From an uncultured Stenotrophomonas sp. (GTDB lineage Bacteria; Pseudomonadota; Gammaproteobacteria; Xanthomonadales; Xanthomonadaceae), in contig NZ_CAMFIA010000008.1 in assembly GCF_945952405.1 (NCBI RefSeq), positions 124,001 through 188,000 of the forward strand: 64,000 nt of DNA, read 5' to 3'. Below the pieces are notes generated by a model, which was not told the origin of the DNA, made no database searches, and saw nothing but the letters and a program-made list of their open reading frames with translations. Both the position numbers and the translations under genes were made by a program. Numbering within the stretch: the stretch's first letter is position 1; the number at the start of each line of letters is the position of its first letter. Shown one piece after another: positions 58,083 through 64,000 of this stretch.

Positions 58083-59039
58083 ATGACGGCAACCCGCGAA
58101 CTGGGCCGTTCCGGCCTGCATGTACGTCCGCTCGCCTTCGGTGGCAACGTGTTCGGCTGGAGCGCCGATGAGAAGGCCAGCTTCGCCCTGCTGGATGCCT
58201 TCGTCGATGCCGGCTTCAACCTGGTCGATACCGCCGATGTCTACTCGGCGTGGGTGCCCGGCAACCAGGGCGGCGAATCGGAGACGCTGATCGGCAAGTG
58301 GTTCGCCCGCAGCGGCAAGCGCGACAAGGTGGTGCTGGCGACCAAGGTGGCCAAGTGGGCCGAGCGCCCGGGCCTGACCCCGGACAACATCAACGCCGCG
58401 GTCGAGGATTCGCTGCGCCGCCTGCAGACCGATGTGATCGATCTGTACCAGGCCCACGAAGACGACGAGTCGACGCCGCTGGAAGCGACCCTGGCCGCCT
58501 TCGGCCGCCTGATCGAAGCCGGCAAGGTACGCGCCATCGGTGCATCCAACTACAGCGCCACGCGCCTGGCCGATGCGCTGAAGGTGTCCACCGACTACAA
58601 GCTGCCGCGCTATGAAACCCTGCAGCCGGAGTACAACCTGTACGACCGCGCCGGCTACGAGACCGCACTGGAACCGCTGGTACAACGCGAACAGATCGGC
58701 GTGATCGGTTACTACGCCCTGGCCAGTGGCTTCCTCAGCGGCAAGTACCGCACCCCCGCCGATGCGTCCAAGAGCGCTGCGCGTGGCGAGACCGTGGTCA
58801 AGCGCTATCTGAATCCGCGCGGCCTGCGCATCCTGCAGGCCCTGGATGACGTGGCCAGCAAGCACACTGCCAGTGCCGCACAGATCGCACTGGCATGGCA
58901 GATCGCCCGGCCGTCGATCACCGCACCGATCGTCAGCGCCAGCAACGTTGAACAGCTGCACGACCTGCTGGCCGCGGCCAACCTGTCGCTGAGCGTGCAG
59001 GACATCGCGCAGCTGGATGCCGCCAGCGCCGAAGGCTGA
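58083..59039 (+). CDS. Aldo/keto reductase
   Basis: The 318-residue NADPH-dependent oxidoreductase has the catalytic tetrad: Asp and Tyr in LVDTADVYSAW near residues 46-56, Lys in VVLATKVAKW near 82, and His in YQAHEDDES near 122. NADP-binding C-terminal blocks (GASNYSA, APIVSASNVEQL) follow. It belongs to the YajO/YhdN-like branch, with unknown carbonyl substrate. AAGGAG eight bases before ATG 58083 marks the start clearly. Confidence 0.9.
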   Translation: MTATRELGRSGLHVRPLAFGGNVFGWSADEKASFALLDAFVDAGFNLVDTADVYSAWVPGNQGGESETLIGKWFARSGKRDKVVLATKVAKWAERPGLTPDNINAAVEDSLRRLQTDVIDLYQAHEDDESTPLEATLAAFGRLIEAGKVRAIGASNYSATRLADALKVSTDYKLPRYETLQPEYNLYDRAGYETALEPLVQREQIGVIGYYALASGFLSGKYRTPADASKSAARGETVVKRYLNPRGLRILQALDDVASKHTASAAQIALAWQIARPSITAPIVSASNVEQLHDLLAAANLSLSVQDIAQLDAASAEG

Positions 59040-59047
59040 GTGCCGAA

Positions 59048-59086
59048 GGGGTCAGATCCGTTTCCGCTGGAAAGGGATCTGACCCC
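59048..59086. repeat. GGGTCAGA palindrome
   Basis: GGGGTCAGATCCGTTTCC and GGAAAGGGATCTGACCCC around GCT: one mismatch in 18 bp. It lies eight bases after the aldo-keto reductase stop. From here to 59612 only the small frame, a decayed REP and the operator below were found. Confidence 0.85.
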
Positions 59087-59205
59087 GGCTCCACTACCGG
59101 ACGCAGTGTCGCGATCGGGCATTACGTTGATGGGCACGAATCCGCATACTCGGGCACGCCGGTAGCGCATGCGCAGCCGCCGGTTTCATTCCAGGGTGGA
59201 GAGTG

Positions 59206-59316
59206 ATGGACGTGGTCAGCCGCCAGAACATCCAGCGCATGCAGGCCGAGCAACAGCAACAACAGCAGCGCGTCCAGCACGAAATCCAGATCATCGCAGC
59301 CAGCGGCGGCATGTGA
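59206..59316 (+). CDS. Possible 36-residue Gln-rich small protein
   Basis: ATG 59206 has GGTGGAGAGTG directly upstream, a good ribosome-binding site. The frame encodes an amphipathic, Gln-rich peptide (six glutamines in a row near residues 16-21) that ends IIAASGGM. No family is recognised. The strong start signal in an otherwise gene-free stretch is the only support; the 3' end is within the decayed REP. Confidence 0.4.
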   Translation: MDVVSRQNIQRMQAEQQQQQQRVQHEIQIIAASGGM

Positions 59317-59318
59317 TC

Positions 59319-59344
59319 CGTGGATCCACACCATGCGTGGATCT
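59319..59344 (+). repeat. Decayed GTAG-type REP element
   Basis: GTGGATCCACAC-CAT-GCGTGGATC keeps most of the ATCCACGC palindrome, but the GTAG head is lost. Confidence 0.6.
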
Positions 59345-59559
59345 GGGTACCACCGCGAATCGGTTTGCCGGTCATTCGCTGGCGGACCAGCGGACGCCGC
59401 CGTTCAGGGACACGGGTCACGATTTCCTTCTGCGGTCAGAGGTCGATCACCACCAAACCCAGCGTTCGAAATCACAAAGATGAACGTGGCACCTCTGGGT
59501 TGCCTCAGAGGACCGATCGCGAGACGGATCAAGGCTTTCAGCCTTGGCTTCCATTTGCG

Positions 59560-59593
59560 TTTGTTAGAAATACATGTAAACATTTCTAACAAA
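59560..59593. promoter_or_regulatory. Operator upstream of the AbiE-type toxin-antitoxin genes
   Basis: Perfect 12-bp inverted repeat TTTGTTAGAAAT / ATTTCTAACAAA with a ten-base spacer (ACATGTAAAC), ending 19 bases before the antitoxin start. It is strikingly AT-rich against its surroundings. AbiEi-type antitoxins are known to bind inverted repeats at their own promoter, so this is the likely autoregulatory site. Confidence 0.75.
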
Positions 59594-59612
59594 TCTTGGA
59601 GGGAATCCTCCC

Positions 59613-60221
59613 ATGAAAGCCACCCACGCCATTCGAGAGCGAATCGCCGCCCAGCCTCCCGGCGAGGCGTTCACGCCTGCCCTGTTCGCGGGCATGGGCT
59701 CGCGCGCGGCGATCGACATGACGCTTATGCGCGAAGTAAGGGCCGGCACCATTGAGCGCCTTACGCGCGGCGTTTACATCGTTCCCAAGCCCTTGGGCCA
59801 CGGTTTGAAGGCGACGCCGTCTGCGGAGTCGGTAGCCAAGCTGCTCGCCCAAGAGGGCGAAACGATCGGCGTGCTCGGCGCTCAGGCCGCTCAGCGTTTC
59901 GGCTTCTCAACCCAGATGGTGGTTCGCGAAGCATTCGCGACCACCGGCCCCACCCGCCGCCTGCAGTATGGCAAGCGCACGCTTGAGCTGAAGCACGTAT
60001 CCCCGCGCAAGATGGCGCTCGGTACAGGTCCCGCTGGACAGGCCCTGCTGGCGCTGTGGTACCTGGGAAAACGCGAAGTGACCCCCAGTACGTTCAAGGT
60101 ACTGAAGAAGAAGCTTGCCCCGCTGGAGTTCCAGCGTCTGAGCCAGGCGAAGTCGGTGATGCCGTCGTGGATGGCAGAAGCCATGGCCGCTTATGAATCA
60201 ACGGAGAACAAACATGGATAG
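59613..60221 (+). CDS. AbiEi-type (DUF6088) antitoxin/transcriptional regulator
   Basis: The 202-residue product has an N-terminal winged-helix domain (ATHAIRERIAAQPPGEAFTP ... LTRGVYIVPK) matching AbiEi/DUF6088 antitoxins of type IV systems, then a C-terminal antitoxin domain (ESVAKLLAQEGETIGVLGAQAAQRFGFSTQ). In the AbiE system the antitoxin counters the toxin's nucleotidyltransferase effect and represses the operon. GGAGGG lies eight bases before the ATG. The stop overlaps the toxin start by eight bases. Confidence 0.87.
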   Translation: MKATHAIRERIAAQPPGEAFTPALFAGMGSRAAIDMTLMREVRAGTIERLTRGVYIVPKPLGHGLKATPSAESVAKLLAQEGETIGVLGAQAAQRFGFSTQMVVREAFATTGPTRRLQYGKRTLELKHVSPRKMALGTGPAGQALLALWYLGKREVTPSTFKVLKKKLAPLEFQRLSQAKSVMPSWMAEAMAAYESTENKHG

Positions 60222-61266
60222 TTATTTCGGGCTCGACAAGGAGACGCAAGGCGCCTTGTTGGAGTCGGCTCTGAATCAAGGTCATGGCCCCAACGCCGCG
60301 GTTCTGGAGAAGGACATCTGGCTGTGCCTGGTACTTCAGGAACTGTTCTCGATGCCTAATGCCTTGCCGATGGTATTCAAGGGTGGAACTTCCCTTTCCA
60401 AGGTCTACACCGCGATAAGCAGGTTTTCGGAAGACGTGGACGTGACGCTTGACTGGCGCAAGCTGGTGACTCCCCCCGTAGACCTTGGCGCGTTGAGCAA
60501 CAATGCGATCAGGAACTTGTCCGAGCAGATCCAGGCAGCGCTGGAGAAGTACCTGGAAGACACGCTTCGCCCTGCACTGGAAGAACAATTGAAGCGCCAT
60601 GCCGATGTTTCAGTTGAGTTCGCGCGAGACGACGAAGGCAAGGAAATCAAGAAGGATGCACTCGTTGTCCATTACCCTAGTGCTGCCGACTACGGCAATG
60701 GTTATATCCGCCCCAGTGTTCTGATCGAGTTCGGCGGGCGCAACGACATTGAACCGGAAGAGGAAAGGATAATCGCGCCCGAAGTGGCCACACTTTTCCC
60801 CGGCATCCGCTTTCCCGAAGCGAGGGTCACCGTGCTCTCGCCGATTCGCACCTTCTGGGAAAAAGCCACGCTCGCACATGACGAGGCACACCGGCCCGTG
60901 CAGAAAAAGCGCTCGTCCGAGCGACAGTCCCGCCACTGGTATGATCTTTTCCGATTGGCGGACCACAACATCGGAAGGGAAGCACTGGCTTCGCGCACGA
61001 TTCTCGAACAGGTTGTCGCCACAAAGACACGATTCTTCAAGTACGCATTCAGCAGATACGACCTGTGTTTGAAAGGTGAATTTCGAATCATTCCGGATCA
61101 AAGCGCATTGTCGGAACTTCAAGCTGACTACGTCACAATGACAAACGCGAGCATGTTCTACGGCGACCCGGTTGACTGGGCCAGCGTGGAAAGCCGCCTC
61201 CGGGCCTTGGAGAAAGAGATCAACACCGCAATCTTTCCTTCGCAGCCGGCAATAGAGGCAACGTGA
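60214..61266 (+). CDS. AbiEii-type nucleotidyltransferase toxin
   Basis: The 350-residue product has the DNA polymerase-beta-like nucleotidyltransferase motif GGTSLSKVY near residues 57-65 with SEDVDVTL near 73-80, the two acidic metal ligands of AbiEii toxins. RTFWEKATLAHDEAH, RHWYDLFRLAD and LSELQADYVTM also fit the family. Such toxins transfer nucleotides and halt growth, often as phage defence. The base composition is visibly less G+C-rich than the surroundings. ATG 60214 has GGAG upstream and overlaps the antitoxin gene; 60193 would add seven residues. Confidence 0.87.
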   Translation: MDSYFGLDKETQGALLESALNQGHGPNAAVLEKDIWLCLVLQELFSMPNALPMVFKGGTSLSKVYTAISRFSEDVDVTLDWRKLVTPPVDLGALSNNAIRNLSEQIQAALEKYLEDTLRPALEEQLKRHADVSVEFARDDEGKEIKKDALVVHYPSAADYGNGYIRPSVLIEFGGRNDIEPEEERIIAPEVATLFPGIRFPEARVTVLSPIRTFWEKATLAHDEAHRPVQKKRSSERQSRHWYDLFRLADHNIGREALASRTILEQVVATKTRFFKYAFSRYDLCLKGEFRIIPDQSALSELQADYVTMTNASMFYGDPVDWASVESRLRALEKEINTAIFPSQPAIEAT

Positions 61267-61291
61267 TTTCGACGCTGCGCCCTGCGTAGTG

Positions 61292-61314
61292 GGACTCTTT
61301 AGAGTCCAGGTTTT
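61292..61314 (+). terminator. Weak intrinsic terminator after the toxin gene
   Basis: GGACTC-TTTA-GAGTCC is followed after AGG by TTTT. It lies 25 bases after the toxin stop. Confidence 0.5.
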
Positions 61315-61469
61315 GTCGTAGCGGCTTTTGCAGCGAGCTGTGGGGCACAGGCGGCCGGCGTTCCAGCCATTGGCAGTTCGCCGACGCCGCCTGCCTCAAT
61401 CGTGTTCGATGCCGCACCAGCTCGGGAAGGTCAGCCTGCGCAGGCATCGCGCGTGGCCTGCGGCGTCAC

Positions 61470-61494
61470 GGGTCAGATCCCTTTCGCTGACCCC
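61470..61494. repeat. Truncated GGGTCAGA palindrome
   Basis: GGGTCAGATCCCTTTC then GCTGACCCC: one full arm and a shortened second arm, near the end of the thioredoxin-reductase-like gene. It lies at the right edge of the low-GC patch that also has a copy near its left edge (59048). Confidence 0.6.
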
Positions 61495-61523
61495 AGGCCC
61501 GGCCTCTGCCAGAACACGGCCGA

Positions 61524-62429
61524 TCAGCGTGGCACGCTGTCCTCGGCCACCAGCGCGTGGTGCACGCCGATCCCCGCACGCACGCCCTCGGCGGTGGCCA
61601 GGGTGATGTTGCCCACGGTGGTCGCATCACCTGCCGCGTACACGTTCGGCACCGAGGTCTGCTTCATCGCATCGACGTCGATCAGCACGCCCAGCGGGCT
61701 CTCCGCCAATGCGCAGCCCAGCTGCTGCACCAGCGGCGTGGCCATCGCCTGGGTGGCCGGCACGAACAACGCGCGCTGCGCGACGCGGCGGCCGTCGGCC
61801 AGTTCCAGTTCCAGCCAGGTCGGCTGCTCGCCGTGCACGCCCAGCACCGGTGAGGTCTCGATCTGCACGCCACGCTGCTGCATGGCGGCCCGTTCCTCGT
61901 CGCTGATCGGCAGGCCCTGGCTGAAGAAGGTGACATTGCCCCAATCGGCGAACAGCGGCGCCTTGGCGGCGGACAGCGGGTGGCCGCCGAGCAGGCCGAT
62001 TGCGCCACCACCGACCTCATAGCCGTGGCAGTAAGGGCAGTGCAGCACGGTGCTGCCCCAGCGCTCGGCCAACCCAGGCAGCGCCGGCAACTGGTCGACG
62101 ATGCCACTGGCCAGCAGCAGCTTGCGCGCCGCCAGCACCTGGCCGTCGGCAGTAGCCACTTCAACGCCATCGGCGGTGGTGCGGGCCTGCACCGCTTCGG
62201 CAGTCAGCCAGCGCACGTTGGGGTAGTCCAGCAGCTGCTGGCGCGCGGTCTTCAGCAGCTCGGCGCCGCTGATGCCATCCAGCCCCAGCACGCCATGCGA
62301 ATGGCTGGCGAAACGGTTGCGCGGCTTGCCGGCGTCGATGATCGTGAGCGGACGCCGGGCGCGCGCCAGGATCAGGCCGGCGGCGATGCCGGCATGGCTG
62401 CCGCCGACGATGAGCACATCAGGATTCAT
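61524..62429 (-). CDS. Thioredoxin-reductase-like NAD(P)/FAD oxidoreductase
   Basis: The 301-residue flavoprotein starts with FAD motif LIVGGSHAGIAAGLILARA. It has the redox-active pair in LHCPYCHGYEV (CPYC) near residues 132-138, a second nucleotide motif GLLGGHPLSAAKAPL near 147-161, and the end FAD block VYAAGDATT. Compared with TrxB (CxxC with GxGxxA) the NADPH motif is degenerate, as in many TrxR-like proteins of unknown electron acceptor. Its start overlaps the stop of the Rrf2 gene by 11 bases, so the regulator and enzyme are coupled. Confidence 0.85.
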   Translation of the reverse strand: MNPDVLIVGGSHAGIAAGLILARARRPLTIIDAGKPRNRFASHSHGVLGLDGISGAELLKTARQQLLDYPNVRWLTAEAVQARTTADGVEVATADGQVLAARKLLLASGIVDQLPALPGLAERWGSTVLHCPYCHGYEVGGGAIGLLGGHPLSAAKAPLFADWGNVTFFSQGLPISDEERAAMQQRGVQIETSPVLGVHGEQPTWLELELADGRRVAQRALFVPATQAMATPLVQQLGCALAESPLGVLIDVDAMKQTSVPNVYAAGDATTVGNITLATAEGVRAGIGVHHALVAEDSVPR

Positions 62430-62874
62430 GGTGACCTTCCAGGGAACGGTGATGGGCGAGGTGGCGGGCGAAGTCGGCACCGAGCTGGTCCAGCGTGGTC
62501 GCCTGCAGCCGCTGCTCGAGCAGGCGCTGCGCTTCGCGTACCCCTTCGAGCAGGGCGCTGTTGACCAGCTGCTGGATCGGGCAACCGCCTCCGGAATCGC
62601 GGATGCCGGCCTGCACCAGCGGCGGCGCGCCGACCGCCAGGTAGACGTCATGCAGGGTGATCGCCGCGGCATCACGGGCCAGGTGGCTGCCGCCGCCGTG
62701 GCCACGCGTGCTGCGCACCAGGCCAGCCTTGTGCAACTGCGCCAACAGGCGGCGGATCACCACCGGATGGGTCGGCAGGCAGGACGCCAGCTGTTCGGAG
62801 GTGCGCGGTTCGGCATGGCCGACCAGATGCGCCATTACATGCAGGGCGTCGGAAAGCGGGTTCGCGGATTTCAT
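62419..62874 (-). CDS. Rrf2-family transcriptional regulator
   Basis: The 151-residue product carries an Rrf2 winged-helix: LSDALHVMAHLVGHAEPRTSEQLA then CLPTHPVVIRRLLAQLHKAGLVRSTRGHGGG near 25-60. The three-cysteine iron-sulfur pattern of IscR/NsrR is not kept; one cysteine lies near GGGCPIQQLV. The ATG at 62874 was chosen because the sequence upstream is its own operator. It is the first gene of the regulator-reductase pair and probably represses it. A redox or electrophile signal is plausible. Confidence 0.87.
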   Translation of the reverse strand: MKSANPLSDALHVMAHLVGHAEPRTSEQLASCLPTHPVVIRRLLAQLHKAGLVRSTRGHGGGSHLARDAAAITLHDVYLAVGAPPLVQAGIRDSGGGCPIQQLVNSALLEGVREAQRLLEQRLQATTLDQLGADFARHLAHHRSLEGHHES

Positions 62875-62892
62875 GTAACAACAATAGTTACA
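62874..62892. promoter_or_regulatory. Operator at the Rrf2 gene start
   Basis: Perfect TGTAAC / GTTACA inverted repeat with spacer AACAATA, starting at the ATG itself, in an AT-rich patch. It is placed where an Rrf2 repressor would block its own transcription. A second palindrome, GGACA-CATT-TGTCC (62931-62944), lies between it and the chemotaxis gene. Confidence 0.6.
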
Positions 62893-63058
62893 TTTAAATC
62901 CCCTGTCGAGGGTCCGCATTCGTTCCATATGGACACATTTGTCCTATGAAATGTTTCCTTCACATCGCTAAACGAAACGCGAATGTGATCAACGTCGCAC
63001 TTCAGAGGCGAGGGCATCCGGTCGATACCGCATCGCCCCTTCCCGAGAGCCCCTTCCC

Positions 63059-64000
63059 ATGAATGCGTCTGTCCGTGCACCTCGCCTGCAGTCCAAGCTG
63101 CTGGGCGCGGTTTCCGTTGGTCTGGCCGTGGTCCTGTTGTGCGCCCTGGCAGGCTTGGCGTCCGCCTGGTTGAAGCTGTCCACCGAGGTTCCGCCCGAAG
63201 TCGCGCACAGCCGCGATGCCGAACGCCTGCAGCGCGAATTCCGCGGCCAGGTACAGGAATGGAAGAACGTGCTGCTGCGCGGGCACGATGACGCCCTGCG
63301 CCAGCACCACCTGGACGCGTTCGACGGCGAAGGCCGCCTGGTCGAGCAGCTGGCCAAGGGCCTGGCCACCAGCCCGGACCCTCGCACGCGTGAACTGGCG
63401 CAGGCATTCAGCGGCCTGCACGCGCAGCTGCAGCAGGATTACCACGCAGCGCTGCAGGCATTCGCCGAAGCCGGGTATGACCCGGCCGCTGGCGACACCC
63501 TGGTGCGCGGCAAGGATCGCCCGGTGGCGACCGCACTGGATGCGCTGGGCGCGCAGGCTACACAGGTGGCCGAAGCGGCACTGGCGGCGCGTTCGCACCA
63601 GGCCCGGCAGACCCTGCTGCTGTGCGCGGCGCTGACCGTGCTGGCTGCGGTACTGCTGCTGGCCGGCCTGGCCTGGTGGCTGCGGCGCGCCGTGGTGCAG
63701 CCGGTGCTGGCGGTGGAAGCGGCCGCGCGCGCGGTCGCTGCCGGCGACCTGCAGCATGTGGTGCAGGTACGCAGCCGCGACGAGATCGGCCGTCTCGCGC
63801 AGGCCATGCAAGCGGTGCAGTCGACCCTGCGCGGCGTGCTGGATGCACAGGCCGCGATGGCGCAGGCGCATGATGCCGGCACCATCAGCCACCGCATGGA
63901 TGCCAGCGCCTTCCCCGGCGCGTTCGGCACCATGGTGGCCGACAGCAACACCCTGGTCGATGCGCACATCCAGGTGAAGATGCGCGCGATCTCGATCATG
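63059..64000 (+). CDS. Methyl-accepting chemotaxis protein, N-terminal part
   Basis: About 314 residues are visible before the right edge. The ATG at 63059 gives a membrane helix (SKLLGAVSVGLAVVLLCALAGLASAW, about residues 12-37), a periplasmic four-helix-type sensor of about 150 residues, a second helix (TLLLCAALTVLAAVLLLAGLAWWL near 182-205) and a HAMP domain (AARAVAAGDLQHVVQVRSRDEIGRLAQAM near 220-248). The signalling domain with methylation sites would lie beyond the window; the architecture strongly suggests a chemoreceptor. Confidence 0.82.
   Translation, partial: MNASVRAPRLQSKLLGAVSVGLAVVLLCALAGLASAWLKLSTEVPPEVAHSRDAERLQREFRGQVQEWKNVLLRGHDDALRQHHLDAFDGEGRLVEQLAKGLATSPDPRTRELAQAFSGLHAQLQQDYHAALQAFAEAGYDPAAGDTLVRGKDRPVATALDALGAQATQVAEAALAARSHQARQTLLLCAALTVLAAVLLLAGLAWWLRRAVVQPVLAVEAAARAVAAGDLQHVVQVRSRDEIGRLAQAMQAVQSTLRGVLDAQAAMAQAHDAGTISHRMDASAFPGAFGTMVADSNTLVDAHIQVKMRAISIM

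Noticed and set aside
62945..63058. Flagellar sigma-28 promoter for the chemotaxis gene
   Set aside because: CTAAACGAA is present, but there is no GCCGATAA-like -10 at the right distance.

Overview
The window is about two-thirds G+C, densely coded and almost free of tRNA or rRNA signal. It looks like the chromosome of a Stenotrophomonas species, most likely the S. maltophilia complex (Xanthomonadaceae). Three things point there: dozens of short GTAG-headed palindromes between genes (the SMAG type of REP element), a divergent smeABC/smeSR efflux locus next to mnmG, and a REP-associated tyrosine transposase (RAYT).

Layout. 1-11.4 kb: a partial PLP dehydratase, a Tyr/Gly-rich lipoprotein, a gene-free stretch with two facing intrinsic terminators (probable small RNAs), mnmG, then the RND pump smeABC diverging from the two-component pair smeS-smeR. 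11.4-18.9 kb: a gamma-carbonic-anhydrase-like gene and a six-gene overlapping operon (RDD, SpoIIM-like, DUF4129, DUF4350, MoxR ATPase, DUF58), headed by a possible 19-codon leader peptide. 18.9-21.4 kb: a ygiB/ygiC-like pair plus a multi-cysteine protein. 21.4-30.6 kb: housekeeping genes (ilvD, dinG, aroE, hemB) with small membrane proteins and a bestrophin. 30.7-36.1 kb: a lipoprotein and a peptidase group (S9 peptidase, Coa1-like protein, DUF885). 36.2-40.1 kb: a YfcG-like GST, a YqhA-like protein, a TonB-domain lipoprotein and an AraC regulator. 40.1-40.9 kb: the RAYT gene between inverted copies of a second REP-like element. 40.9-46.3 kb: a NatAB-type ABC exporter coupled to a lipoprotein peptidase, a diguanylate cyclase and a DUF1203 gene. 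46.5-59.0 kb: a chitin-active LPMO, ferredoxin-NADP reductase, yadGH-like ABC transporter, panE, an epimerase, tatD, hrpB, rluE, a methyltransferase and an aldo-keto reductase. 59.2-61.3 kb: a lower-GC accessory patch with an AbiE-type toxin-antitoxin pair behind a clear operator. 61.5-64 kb: an Rrf2 regulator with a thioredoxin-reductase-like enzyme, and the start of a chemotaxis receptor.

The most distinctive signal is the repeat landscape. Three palindromic families share the window: GTAG/SMAG elements; a GGGGACGG...TTAAGTCG element that flanks the RAYT gene and forms terminators; and a GGGTCAGA...TCTGACCC palindrome. Elements of the first two families supply the stop codon of at least five genes, so these REPs shape gene ends as well as sitting between genes.

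No CRISPR array, prophage, insertion sequence or replication origin was seen.
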